64,000 nucleotides of DNA from Streptomyces endocoffeicus (GTDB taxonomy: Bacteria; Actinomycetota; Actinomycetes; Streptomycetales; Streptomycetaceae): assembly GCF_016741935.1 (NCBI RefSeq), contig NZ_JAERRG010000001.1:806001-870000 (forward strand), given 5' to 3'. Positions 1-8,114 of this stretch are shown one piece after another. The notes beneath the pieces are model-generated. The model saw only the letters and a program-made list of their open reading frames with translations. It was not told the origin of the DNA and ran no database searches. Numbering within the stretch: the first letter of the stretch is position 1; every line of letters begins with the position of its first letter. The position numbers were made by a program, and so were the translations under genes.

Positions 1-1193
1 ATGTTCTCCCCACGGCGGCGGATCACGTCCTTGATGCGGTCCACGAACCGGAACCAGCCGTCGGGTTCGCGGACCACCCGGTCCCCCGTGTGCCGCCACG
101 CGTCCACCGGCTCCGCCAACTCGCCCAGGTAGCCGGTGGCGAAGGCGTACGGCCGGTGGCTGCGCACGACCAGTTCACCCGGGGTGCCGTCGGGGACGGG
201 CGTGAGCAGTTCGTCCACGACACGGGCGTCGAAGCCCTCGCGCAGGGTGCCCATGTAGCCGGGCCGCTGCTTCTCGGGGGTCGTGCCGATGACCAGGTTG
301 GTCTCGGTGGAGCCGAATCCGTCGATCAGCGTGACGCCGAACCGCTCGCGGAACGGCCCCCAGGCGTGGGCCGGTGTCGCCGGGGAGAGCCCGCGGACGG
401 CCCGGTGCGCACGGTCGTGGGGGCCCGGGGGCTGGGCCAGCAGCATCGGCACCATGGCGCCCAGCAGATAGACCACGGTCGCCCCGGCTCCGGCCGCCTC
501 GGCCCAGTACCGGGAGGCCGAGAAGCGGGGCGCCAGCGTGATCGACGCCCCCACGGTCATCGCCTGTGCCAGCGCGTTCAGCGCGTTGGTGTGGAACAGC
601 GGGAGGCAGGTGTGGAGGACGTCGTCCGCGGTGAGGCGCAGCGCGTCGGACACGTTGCGCCCCCACCAGACGAACTGGGCGTGGGGGCAGCGCACCCCGC
701 GCGACGTGCCGGTGGTCCCCGAGGTGAACAGGACACACGCGGTGTCCTCCGGGCGGACGGGTGCCGCCGGGAAGGCAGGTCCGCCGCCCGGCCGGGGCGT
801 GCCGTCCGCTCCGGCGCGCCACAGCGTCCCCCGGTACCCGGCCGCCCGCACGCGCTCGGCCGTCCCGTCCTCCGCGAGCAGATGAGTAGGGCGGGCCTGG
901 TCCAGGACGTGTCGCAGCCCGGCGCCGCGCAGCCCCGTGTTCAGGGGCACCAGCTCGGCGCCGAGCCAGGCGGCGCCGAGGAACAGGTCCACGAGTTCGA
1001 TCCGGTTGCCCGTCATCGCCGCGATGCGCTCGCCCGGACGGCAGCCCTGGACCGCGAGGGCCCCCGCCATGGTGGCGGCGGCCTCCCGGGTCTCGCCGTA
1101 GGTGCGGACCGTGGTCCCGATCCGCAGGAAGGGGCGGTCCCCGTGGTCCCGGGCCGCCGCCTGGAGCAGCCCGGGAATCGTCAGTGAGGTCAC
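1..1193 (-). CDS. AMP-dependent acyl-CoA synthetase, C-terminus cut by window edge
   Basis: Class I adenylate-forming enzyme that would activate a carboxylic acid to its CoA thioester. The 397 residues present carry the ATP/AMP signature FTSGTTGTSRG near residues 156-166, the GFGSTETN motif, the HTGD motif and the hinge sequence RIKDVIRRRGENI. The RRGENI form resembles crotonobetaine/carnitine-CoA ligases (CaiC). The C-terminal subdomain with the catalytic lysine lies beyond position 1. The GTG start at 1193-1191 overlaps the TGA of the CoA-transferase gene (GTGA), so the two should be translationally coupled. An ATG further upstream would put the reading in the wrong frame. Substrate unknown; the context suggests an aromatic-ring or side-chain acid. 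Confidence 0.85.
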   Translation of the reverse strand, partial: MTSLTIPGLLQAAARDHGDRPFLRIGTTVRTYGETREAAATMAGALAVQGCRPGERIAAMTGNRIELVDLFLGAAWLGAELVPLNTGLRGAGLRHVLDQARPTHLLAEDGTAERVRAAGYRGTLWRAGADGTPRPGGGPAFPAAPVRPEDTACVLFTSGTTGTSRGVRCPHAQFVWWGRNVSDALRLTADDVLHTCLPLFHTNALNALAQAMTVGASITLAPRFSASRYWAEAAGAGATVVYLLGAMVPMLLAQPPGPHDRAHRAVRGLSPATPAHAWGPFRERFGVTLIDGFGSTETNLVIGTTPEKQRPGYMGTLREGFDARVVDELLTPVPDGTPGELVVRSHRPYAFATGYLGELAEPVDAWRHTGDRVVREPDGWFRFVDRIKDVIRRRGEN

Positions 1194-3490
1194 CGCAGCA
1201 CCTCGCGCTCGCGCAGTGCGCGGATCCGCTCGGGTGACAGGCCCGCGACCTCGCGCAGCACATCGTCGGTGTCGGCGCCGAGCACGGGTGCCGCCTTACG
1301 GATGCCACCGGGTGTGCGGATGAGCCGGACGGGCGGCCCCTCGTGCAGGAAGGCCCCCGCCACCGGGTGTTCCGCGCGGATGTAGAAGCCCCTGGCCCGC
1401 AGCTGCGGATCGTGCTCCACGAGGTCGCGGCCGTCCCGCACCGGGCCCGCGGGTATGCCGTGCTCCTGGAGGAGTTCGGCGGCGGCGTCGGCCGGCAGGG
1501 GCCTGGCCCAGGTGGCGAGGGCCTCGTCGACCAGCTCGGTGTGGTGTGCGCGCCTCTCCGCCGCGCGGGTGCGGTCGTCGGTGGCGAGGTCGGGGCGGCC
1601 GATGACCGTGCACAGGGCGGCCCATTCGGTGTCGTCGCGGACGCTGACGGCCAGCCAGCTGTCGGCGCCGAGGCAGCGGTACACGCCCTGCGGGCCCCAC
1701 CGCGGATCGGTGTTCCCGGCGGGTTCGGTGGGGTGGAGCAGACTGGTGCCCATGTGGGAGGCGATGGCCTCGAGCTGGGACAGGTCGATGTGCTGTCCGC
1801 GCCCGGTCTCCTCCCGGTGCTCCAGGGCGGCGACGGTGGCGAGCGCAGCCTGCAGCCCCGCGACGATGTCGCCGTGGCCGTAGATCACCCCGACCACGTC
1901 GTCCGGGCCCCATCCGGTCAGGCCGGTGAGCCCCGAGCTGGCGGACACGGTGTCCGCGTACGACACCCAGCCGCTGCGCGGGCCGGTGTGTCCCATGCCG
2001 GACATGCTGATGTACACCAGGCGGGGGTTGATCTCGCGCAGGGTGTCGTAGCCCAGGCCGAGCTTGGTCATCACGGTGGCGCTGAAGTTCTCCACCAGGA
2101 CATCGCAGGAGGCGATGAGGTCGCGCAGCACGGCGACGCCGTCCTCGGTGCGGGTGTCGAGGGCCAGGCTGCGCTTGTTGCGGTTGACCTCGTTGAAGTA
2201 GCCGTTGGTGTTCGGATCGGTGTGCGGGCCGCGCGAGAGATGCATGAAGGGCGCGAACCGGGTGGGGTCGGGACGGCCCAGGGACTCGACCTTGATGACA
2301 TCGGCGCCGTGGTCGGCGAGCACCTTGGTGCAGTACGGCCCGGCGAGCACCCAGGTCAGATCCAGGACGCGGACGCCGTGCAGGGCGGGCCGCGCGGGTT
2401 CCCCGGACGCCGCGGGTACGGGCCGGGCCGGGCGGCGCTCGTGCAGCAGCCGCTGGTCCCCGCCCCGTTCCGGGACGTCCAGCTCCTTGATCCGGTGGCC
2501 TTCGGGGAACGCGAAGGGGAACCCCAGGTCGGTGCGGTCCCCGGCGCGGAGGAAGAAGTCACGGGCGGCGAGCTGCGGATTGCCGGGCAGCTCATGCGGC
2601 AGGTCGACCGCCGCCCACGGCAGCTTCCTGGACTGGGCGAGCTCGGCGAACTCGGCCTTCGGCCACCGGCCCGCGAAGTCCTGCACCACCTCGAAGACAT
2701 GCTCCTGGTACTTCTTCCGCTCCACCGGGTCCTGCCAGCGCGGCTCGGCGAGGTCGGCCTCGGCGCCCTCCTCGCGCAGCCAGGCGAGCAGCGCGTCCCA
2801 CATCCGGGGGCTGCCACCGAGGCCACCGCCGAGATGGCCGTCGGCGGACCGGAACAGCCCGTGCGGCACCAGCGGATGCACCCGGCCGGGGCGCGCGGGC
2901 ACCCGGTCCTCGTGCAGATGGGCGAGGGCGCCCGCCTCCAGGGCGGCGGCCGTGCACGCCTGGGCGGACACGTCGGCGAGCTGGCCCGGCCCCGTACGCC
3001 TGGCCCGCAGTCCGAGCAGGGCGGCGATCGCGGCGTGCACACCGGCGAGCTGCTCCGCCTGGTTCTCCGGAAGGTGCAGGGGCGGCCCATCCGGGTCGCC
3101 GACCTGCGCGAGCATGCCGCCGAGCGCGGCGACCACCAGATCGGTGCCCTGCCAGTGGCTGCGGGGGCCCACGGTTCCGAAGGGGGTGACGCGGACGTGG
3201 ACGAGGTGGCCGAGTCCCGCGACGGCCTCCGGCGCGCCGTCCGGTGTCCCGTCGAGGAGGACGTCGGCTCCCGCCACCAGGCGCCGCAGCTCCTCCGGGG
3301 ACGCGGGGGTGACGGACCGCTTGCCGGCGTGCCAGTGGACGAAGGCGTCGCCGTTCAGTTCGCGCCGTGTCGGATCGCCCTCCTCGGGCTCGACCAGGAC
3401 GACCTCGTGTCCGAGGCCGACCAGGAGCCGGCCCGCGAACCGGGTGAAGGGGCTGGACAGTTCGACGACGCGAACGGCCGGGTTGCTCAC
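1190..3490 (-). CDS. Double-domain class III CoA-transferase (CaiB/BaiF fusion)
   Basis: 766 residues, about twice the usual length, made of two CaiB-like domains (about 1-365 and 370-766). Class III enzymes move CoA between carboxylic acids through an aspartyl-CoA intermediate. The C-terminal half keeps the expected segment YGHGDIVAGLQAA, whose Asp fits the catalytic residue. The equivalent stretch of the N-terminal half reads NQAEQLAGVHAA, with Glu at that position, so only the C-terminal half may be a normal transferase. The start is GTG with GGAGGAGA just upstream. It sits 18 bp after the hydrolase gene and overlaps the downstream ligase, giving a hydrolase-transferase-ligase operon. Two activating enzymes in one operon suggest a CoA-bound intermediate. 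Confidence 0.88.
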   Translation of the reverse strand: MSNPAVRVVELSSPFTRFAGRLLVGLGHEVVLVEPEEGDPTRRELNGDAFVHWHAGKRSVTPASPEELRRLVAGADVLLDGTPDGAPEAVAGLGHLVHVRVTPFGTVGPRSHWQGTDLVVAALGGMLAQVGDPDGPPLHLPENQAEQLAGVHAAIAALLGLRARRTGPGQLADVSAQACTAAALEAGALAHLHEDRVPARPGRVHPLVPHGLFRSADGHLGGGLGGSPRMWDALLAWLREEGAEADLAEPRWQDPVERKKYQEHVFEVVQDFAGRWPKAEFAELAQSRKLPWAAVDLPHELPGNPQLAARDFFLRAGDRTDLGFPFAFPEGHRIKELDVPERGGDQRLLHERRPARPVPAASGEPARPALHGVRVLDLTWVLAGPYCTKVLADHGADVIKVESLGRPDPTRFAPFMHLSRGPHTDPNTNGYFNEVNRNKRSLALDTRTEDGVAVLRDLIASCDVLVENFSATVMTKLGLGYDTLREINPRLVYISMSGMGHTGPRSGWVSYADTVSASSGLTGLTGWGPDDVVGVIYGHGDIVAGLQAALATVAALEHREETGRGQHIDLSQLEAIASHMGTSLLHPTEPAGNTDPRWGPQGVYRCLGADSWLAVSVRDDTEWAALCTVIGRPDLATDDRTRAAERRAHHTELVDEALATWARPLPADAAAELLQEHGIPAGPVRDGRDLVEHDPQLRARGFYIRAEHPVAGAFLHEGPPVRLIRTPGGIRKAAPVLGADTDDVLREVAGLSPERIRALREREVLR

Positions 3491-3508
3491 ATCTCCTCCG
3501 CGGGATGC

Positions 3509-4378
3509 TCAGTCGTGCTGCTGGTTCAGGAAGCCGGTGACCGCGGTGTAGTAGGCGTGCGGCCGCTCCTCCTGGGGGTGGTGGGAGGCGTGGTGCATGA
3601 TGTGCAGATTGCCCTTGGGGACCATGCGGGCGAGCATCAGCGGATAGTCCGGGGTGAGGAACGCGTCGTACATGCCCCAGAGGAAGAGGGTGGGCGCCTG
3701 GATGGCCCCGAGCTCTGCGGTGAGGTCCTGCCAGTCGCCGCGCGGGTTGTCGGAGGCTCCGGCGAGGGCGGTCTCCTCCGGGTCCAGGCTCTGCTCATAG
3801 CGCAGGGTGACGGTGTCATCGGGGATGGCGTCGGGGTCGTACCACTCCAGGCGGGCGATCAGCTGCCGCATCTTCTCCCAGGAGGGGCCGGTGCCGCCGT
3901 AGTACACGTCGCGGGCGTTGCGGCCACGCCGGCCGCCCTCCGGCAGCGGGGCCAGCGGGCCGTGGAACACGGGCATGCTGCCGGTGACGGTCAGCGACCG
4001 GGCCCGCTCGGGGTACTTCGCGGCCAGGTTCAGCGCGATGGTTCCGCCCCATGAGTTGCACACGAAGTCGGCGCGCTCGATGCCCAGGGTGTCGAGCAGG
4101 GCGACCGTCTTGGCGGCGTGGTAGTCCCACATCGGGCCCTCGATGACGGACTTGCCGGACTTGCCGTACTGGAGGATGTCCACGAGGTAGCAGTGACGGT
4201 CCTCGGCGAACAGCGGTGCCACCTGGCCGAAGTCGGACCAGCCCGTGCACCCGGGGCCGCCGCCGTGCAGGAAGACCGTCGGCCTGCCCGTCGTGCCCAG
4301 TTCGGTGTAGTGGTACGTGACGCCGTCCGCTTCCGCGTAGGCGCCCTCCGGCGGCTTCTGGATGGTCATGAGGTCCAT
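3509..4378 (-). CDS. Alpha/beta hydrolase, meta-cleavage-product (MhpC/BphD) type
   Basis: 289-residue serine hydrolase with the oxyanion segment HGGGPGCTGW, nucleophile Ser109 in NSWGG, a likely acid Asp238 in WGMYDAF and His266 in HHASHHPQE. The NS-x-GG elbow and HGGGPG loop are typical of C-C hydrolases that cleave ring-fission products of extradiol dioxygenases, and a class III extradiol dioxygenase lies about 5 kb away. It is the first gene of the leftward operon with the CoA-transferase and ligase. The ATG at 4378 is used here; a second ATG three codons in is equally possible because no strong ribosome site is visible. Divergent from the hydratase pair across a 144-bp region with operator-like repeats. 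Confidence 0.82.
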   Translation of the reverse strand: MDLMTIQKPPEGAYAEADGVTYHYTELGTTGRPTVFLHGGGPGCTGWSDFGQVAPLFAEDRHCYLVDILQYGKSGKSVIEGPMWDYHAAKTVALLDTLGIERADFVCNSWGGTIALNLAAKYPERARSLTVTGSMPVFHGPLAPLPEGGRRGRNARDVYYGGTGPSWEKMRQLIARLEWYDPDAIPDDTVTLRYEQSLDPEETALAGASDNPRGDWQDLTAELGAIQAPTLFLWGMYDAFLTPDYPLMLARMVPKGNLHIMHHASHHPQEERPHAYYTAVTGFLNQQHD

Positions 4379-4412
4379 GTCCCGATGGTGTGCGGCCGGT
4401 GATCTCCGCCCA

Positions 4413-4437
4413 AGCGGACCGGTCCGCTGAGCGGGCC
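4413..4437. promoter_or_regulatory. Operator-like inverted repeats in a divergent promoter region
   Basis: Positions 4413-4428 form a perfect 16-bp palindrome, AGCGGACC followed directly by GGTCCGCT. Its right half also pairs across one base with AGCGGGCC (4430-4437), giving GGTCCGCT-G-AGCGGGCC. The same 17-bp pattern occurs twice in the other divergent region at 6438-6766, which suggests one regulator acting on both. The site lies between the hydrolase and hydratase genes. The two IclR proteins of the block are the obvious candidates, by inference only. A weak -10-like TAGCCT lies at 4469-4474, upstream of the rightward gene. Confidence 0.6.
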
Positions 4438-4522
4438 GGTCCCGTGGTGAGGGCCTCCGGGCGGTGGCTAGCCTCCCGGCTCATCGAGTCCCCGATGATT
4501 CGCGTCCACAGAAAGGCAGCAC

Positions 4523-4999
4523 ATGTCCGCGTGGGAAGTGGCCGAGGAACGGGCGAGGGCGGTGATCGGCCGCCCGGAGCACCGGGATCTGGGGGTCGTA
4601 AGGGCCGAGGACGCGGCGGAGTTCGCGCGCGCGGCCGGGGAGACCGGCCCGCGGCTGACCGACCCCGGCCACCCCGGATTCACCGTCCATCCCCTGTACG
4701 TGGTGAGTCTGCTGCGCGGCGCGGGGGGCGCCGGCCAGGGCGAGTTCCGGCCGGACGGGATGTACCGCGACGAGGTCCCGGGCACCGACGGCCTGGACGT
4801 CCGGCTGATGGCGGGTGGCCAGGAGGTCCGGTTCACCGGCGAGGTGCGGGCGGGCGACCGGATCGCGGTCCGCCGTGTTCTCACGGATGTCGAACGCAAG
4901 GGCAGCGGTACGCCGTTTCTGCTGCTGACCGTCGAGAAGACGTACACGGCGGAGCGGGGCACGCTCGCCCGGGTGCGGGAGAGGTTCATCGTCCGATGA
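4523..4999 (+). CDS. FAS1-type/MaoC-like dehydratase, N-terminal-domain subunit
   Basis: 158-residue hot-dog protein of the MaoC N-terminal dehydratase type (FAS1-like dehydratase), recognised from the FTVHPLYVVSLL and YRDEVPGTDGL segments and the basic VRAGDRIAVRR strand. Such proteins lack the hydratase signature and pair with a short catalytic partner to hydrate or dehydrate enoyl-CoA thioesters; mesaconyl-CoA hydratases are relatives. The partner follows with an ATGA overlap at 4996-4999, so they are probably made as a 1:1 complex. An AGAAAGG ribosome site precedes the ATG. A paralogous pair lies at 12075-13003. Confidence 0.8.
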   Translation: MSAWEVAEERARAVIGRPEHRDLGVVRAEDAAEFARAAGETGPRLTDPGHPGFTVHPLYVVSLLRGAGGAGQGEFRPDGMYRDEVPGTDGLDVRLMAGGQEVRFTGEVRAGDRIAVRRVLTDVERKGSGTPFLLLTVEKTYTAERGTLARVRERFIVR

Positions 5000-5394
5000 G
5001 TGTGCGCACGGGACAGCCCGTACCGCCGGTGGAGTTCACCCCGGACGCCGTCACGCTGCTGCGGTTCGGGGCGGTCACCCGCAATGCCCATCGCATTCAC
5101 TACGACACCGGGTTCGCGCGATCCGAGGGGCTGGACGGCCCGGTCGTCATGGCGCAGTTGCACGGCTGTCTGATGCACCGCGCCGCCACGTCGTTCGCGG
5201 GTCCGGGCGGACGGGTCCTGGAGGTCGAATGGCAGAACCGGGCACCGGCCCTGGCCGGGGAGCGGCTCGTGGTGTGCGGCACGGTCGGCGCCGTCGATCC
5301 GGCGACGGGGCGGGTCACCCTGGATCTGGTCGAGCACGGTGGGCGGGGCGATGTGGTGTGCTGCCGGGGCCGGGCCGTGGTCCTGATGGGGTGA
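4996..5394 (+). CDS. MaoC-like hydratase, catalytic subunit
   Basis: 132-residue single hot-dog protein. The segment TRNAHRIHYDTGFA (about residues 33-46) is the hydratase-2 signature in the variant found in HTD2/mesaconyl-C4-CoA-hydratase-like proteins, where NAHRIHYD replaces the more common D-x-N-P-L-H-x-D. It would supply the catalytic His for (de)hydration of a CoA-bound intermediate, acting with the preceding non-catalytic subunit. The ATG overlaps the upstream stop. The gene ends convergently with the MDR gene, separated by 21-bp tandem repeats. Confidence 0.8.
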   Translation: MSVRTGQPVPPVEFTPDAVTLLRFGAVTRNAHRIHYDTGFARSEGLDGPVVMAQLHGCLMHRAATSFAGPGGRVLEVEWQNRAPALAGERLVVCGTVGAVDPATGRVTLDLVEHGGRGDVVCCRGRAVVLMG

Positions 5395-5418
5395 CCGGCC
5401 CCGCCCCGGCGCGGGACC

Positions 5419-5500
5419 GTTCAGCCGAGGTCCGGAACCGTTCAGCCGAGGTCCGGAACCGTTCAGCCGAGGTCCGGGATCGTTCAGCCGAGGTCGAGGA
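5419..5500. repeat. Four 21-bp tandem repeats reaching into the 3' end of the MDR gene
   Basis: A 21-bp unit beginning GTTCAGCCGAGGTCCG starts at 5419, 5440, 5461 and 5482. The first two copies are identical, the third changes its last few bases, and the fourth diverges after GAGGTC. The last copy contains the stop codon (complement of 5484-5486) and final codons of the leftward MDR gene, so the other three look like serial duplications of that gene end into the space between two convergent genes. Replication slippage is the simplest origin. No function is evident. Confidence 0.9.
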
Positions 5501-6437
5501 CGACCTTGCCCACCGCCTCCCCGGACCGCAGACGTGCCACGGCCTCGGCCAGCCCGTCGACGCGATGGCGCTCGACGGGCAGGGTCAGCTCGCCGGAGGT
5601 GAGGTCGCCGAGCAGCCGCTGGGTGTCTGCGGCCACCTCCTGGCCGCGGGTCATCAGGTTCACCGGCAGCAGCGACACATCCGCGAGGAGGAAGTCGGCC
5701 AGGTCCACGGTGAACTCACGGCCCGCGGTGTAGCCGACGAGGGCCACCCGGCCACGGGGGCGCACCAGCGGCAGGGAGTCGCGCAGGACCGGCCCGCCCA
5801 CGGTGTCGACGACGACGTCCACCGGGCCGCCGATCGCGTCCGCGGACAGGTCCGCGGCGAGCAGCGCCTTGGCGGCGGCCGGGACGTGCGGCAGTTTGGC
5901 GGGGCGGCCCACCACGCCGATCACCTCGGCCCCGGCCCGGGCCGCGACCTGCACGGTGAGCGCCCCGACCGCACCGGCCGCCCCGGTCACCAGGACCCGC
6001 TCCCCGGGCCGGACGCCCGCCACGGTGTGCACCGAGGCCCATGCCGTCCCCGCCGGGGAGAAGTAGCTGCAGGCCAGGGCGGGGTCCGTGCCCTCGGGCA
6101 CGGCCTCCACAGCGGCGTCCGGGACCAGCGCGTGGCCGCCCCAGGTGCCGTCGCGGCGCAGTCCGAGTGCCTTGCCGCGGAGGCGGACCAGGCTCCCCTC
6201 GGGGTGGGTATCGGAGGCGACGACGATGCCGCTGCCTTCGGTTCCGGGCACCGACGGCAGATCGGGGAGGATGCCGAACCTGCCGTCGACGACGTTCAGA
6301 TCGAGGTGGCTGACGGCGGCCGCCTTCATCCGCACCAGGGTGTGGCCGGGGCGTGGCTCGGGTACCGGCCGCTCGACGAGCCGCGGGAGGGTGCCGAACT
6401 CCTCCAGCACCAGGGACTGTGACGTCGGGTGGCTCAC
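5484..6437 (-). CDS. Zinc-independent MDR oxidoreductase (quinone oxidoreductase-like)
   Basis: 317-residue medium-chain dehydrogenase/reductase. An N-terminal GroES-like domain (to about residue 115) is followed by a Rossmann domain with VLVTGAAGAVGALTVQVA as the NADPH loop. No structural-zinc cysteine cluster or catalytic Cys/His zinc site is seen, so it belongs with quinone oxidoreductases and enoyl reductases. I place the start at the GTG at 6437-6435 because GGAGCG lies six bases upstream; an in-frame start 20 codons earlier lacks such a site. It is divergent from the Rieske gene across a 329-bp operator-bearing region and probably reduces an unsaturated pathway intermediate. Confidence 0.78.
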   Translation of the reverse strand: MSHPTSQSLVLEEFGTLPRLVERPVPEPRPGHTLVRMKAAAVSHLDLNVVDGRFGILPDLPSVPGTEGSGIVVASDTHPEGSLVRLRGKALGLRRDGTWGGHALVPDAAVEAVPEGTDPALACSYFSPAGTAWASVHTVAGVRPGERVLVTGAAGAVGALTVQVAARAGAEVIGVVGRPAKLPHVPAAAKALLAADLSADAIGGPVDVVVDTVGGPVLRDSLPLVRPRGRVALVGYTAGREFTVDLADFLLADVSLLPVNLMTRGQEVAADTQRLLGDLTSGELTLPVERHRVDGLAEAVARLRSGEAVGKVVLDLG

Positions 6438-6766
6438 GTTTTCGCTCCGTATCCACGGGCTCACGGCCCGGTTCGGGGAGGGGCGGACGCCGCGCACGCT
6501 AGACCGCGTCCCACGGTCCGCGCACCGGACGGGGTCCGCTCAGCGGGACGCCCCGCCGCGGCCGCCGTCCGGTCGCCCCATCCGGGCGCCCCGTCCGGCC
6601 GCCCCGCCTTTCAGCCGCCCACCGTCCGGCCGCCGACCGTCCCACCGTCCGGCCGTCCGCCGGAGGAGCACAGCGGTCTGCTCAGCGGACCGGATCCCTT
6701 GGGCGGATCCGCGCCGGGCCGGATGCTCGGGTCCACCGTTCACCCGGTATCAGGAGGACACGCACG
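6438..6766. promoter_or_regulatory. Divergent control region with two operator-like repeats and a C-rich tract
   Basis: 329 bp between the MDR gene and the Rieske gene. It holds GGTCCGCT-C-AGCGGGAC at 6533-6549 and GGTCTGCT-C-AGCGGACC at 6675-6691, both matching the repeat at 4421-4437. Between them, about 6550-6660, lies a degenerate run of CCGTCCGGCCGCC-like words without coding potential. A GGAGG ribosome site sits just before the Rieske ATG. Two spaced copies of the repeat would suit a dimer-of-dimers regulator such as an IclR protein; that assignment is inference. Confidence 0.6.
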
Positions 6767-7996
6767 ATGACGGTCGAGGACTCTCCCGACACGGCCACCC
6801 CCGCCCGGAGCCGCCGCGGAAAACCGGCCGGACCCGGCCGCCAGGACTGGTCGTCCTGGCCCCACTACGACGGTGCGGCCGCGGGCTTCCGCGGCTACTG
6901 GTACCCGGTCACCTGGTCCAGCCAGATCACCGGCAAGCCGCTGCCGTTCACCGTCTGCGGTGAGCGGATCACGCTGATCCGCGACAGCGGCACCGCGTAC
7001 GCCCTGCACAACCGGTGCCCGCACCGCGGTGTGCCGCTGTCGGAGGGCAATCAGCAGTTTCCGGGCACGGTGAGCTGCCCGTACCACGGCTGGACCTTCG
7101 ACCTGCCCACCGGGCGGCTGTCCGCGGTCATCACCGACGGCCCCGGATGCCGGCTGACCGGGAAGCTGGGGGTGCGCACCTATCCGGTCGAGGAGCGCCT
7201 CGGGATGGTGTGGGTGTACATCCCGATCGCCGACGAGGAGCCGCATCCGATCGACTCCCAGCTTCCGGAGGAGCTGGTCGGCAACGCGTTCGTGATGGGC
7301 GGGCGGATCGAGCCGCGCGGTGGCAACTGGCGGTTCGCCTGCGAGAACGGCTTCGACGAGGGCCACGCCAAGTATCTGCACCGCACGGCCCTGTGGCGGC
7401 TGTTCAAGCCCATGCCGACCTGGAACATCACCCGGATCGTGCCGCGTGGCCGCTGGATCTTCCGGGTCCAGGACGAGGTCCACTGGGAGGCCGAGTACCC
7501 CGGCGTGGGCCGCTGGACCAACAAGCGCTGGTGGAAGATGCAGCCGCCGAAGGAAACCTTCAACATCGGCAACACCGGCAAGGCCGACAGTGTCGACCCC
7601 ACGATCGAGGCCCAGGACTTCCCGGGTTTCGCCTCTCTGTCGATGCCGGGCGTGCTGCGCATCGCCTACCCCAAGTTCATCCACTACGAGTTCTACGTCC
7701 CGGTGGACGAGAACAACCACCGCTATGTCGGGGTGATGGTCAACTTCACCGAGGGCTGGGACACCCTGCGCTTCTACGCCAAGTACCTGGGGGCGATCCG
7801 CTGGCTGTTCCACGGCCAGTTCTCCGGCCAGGACGCGTGGATGGTCGATGTCACCGACGCGCCGCCGGAGAAGCTCTACCGGCCCGATGTCTCGCTCACC
7901 GCCTGGCGGAACCTCAGCGAGGAGGAGTACGGCAAGAAGCTGGCCGCGGCCGGCGGCGCATCCGCATCCGCCTCCGCATCCGAAGAGAAGGCATGA
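6767..7996 (+). CDS. Rieske non-haem iron oxygenase, terminal component
   Basis: 409 residues. The Rieske 2Fe-2S motif is CPHRG (C84, H86) and CPYHGW (C104, H107). The mononuclear iron site is NGFDEGHAKYLHR, with Asp197, His200 and His205. This is the oxygenase that would hydroxylate or dihydroxylate an aromatic substrate before ring cleavage. No small beta subunit is encoded nearby, so a homo-oligomeric enzyme is likely. Electrons could come from the ferredoxin reductase and ferredoxin at 13185-14529; a PDR/VanB-type reductase lies far away at 46151. The C-terminus is an Ala/Ser low-complexity tail. It begins the rightward catabolic operon. Confidence 0.93.
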   Translation: MTVEDSPDTATPARSRRGKPAGPGRQDWSSWPHYDGAAAGFRGYWYPVTWSSQITGKPLPFTVCGERITLIRDSGTAYALHNRCPHRGVPLSEGNQQFPGTVSCPYHGWTFDLPTGRLSAVITDGPGCRLTGKLGVRTYPVEERLGMVWVYIPIADEEPHPIDSQLPEELVGNAFVMGGRIEPRGGNWRFACENGFDEGHAKYLHRTALWRLFKPMPTWNITRIVPRGRWIFRVQDEVHWEAEYPGVGRWTNKRWWKMQPPKETFNIGNTGKADSVDPTIEAQDFPGFASLSMPGVLRIAYPKFIHYEFYVPVDENNHRYVGVMVNFTEGWDTLRFYAKYLGAIRWLFHGQFSGQDAWMVDVTDAPPEKLYRPDVSLTAWRNLSEEEYGKKLAAAGGASASASASEEKA

Positions 7997-7997
7997 C

Positions 7998-8114
7998 ATG
8001 TTCCGCAAACTGTTCACCCTGTTGCTGGGCGCGGCGATCGCCGTCGGGATCCCGCTGGCCAGAAAGCGCATCGCGCGGACCACGATGACCCAGGTCCACA
8101 GGATCAACCAGTGA
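7998..8114 (+). CDS. 38-residue single-pass membrane protein, unknown function
   Basis: A very short reading frame between the Rieske gene (stop 7996) and the M20 homologue, whose GTG start overlaps this stop (GTGA at 8111-8114). It encodes a basic start, one hydrophobic segment (LFTLLLGAAIAVGIPLA, about residues 5-21), then an Arg/Lys-rich tail, predicting a helix with a positively charged C-terminus. Tight packing with both neighbours argues that it is translated. I do not recognise the family. It might tether an oxygenase component to the membrane, but that is speculation. Confidence 0.6.
   Translation: MFRKLFTLLLGAAIAVGIPLARKRIARTTMTQVHRINQ

Noticed and set aside
1343..4054. 903-codon open frame on the plus strand opposite the CoA-transferase and hydrolase
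   Set aside because: The opposite strand has two clear enzyme families with ribosome sites; this frame has none.
5419..5500. CRISPR-like array
   Set aside because: Units are directly adjacent without spacers and derive from a gene end.
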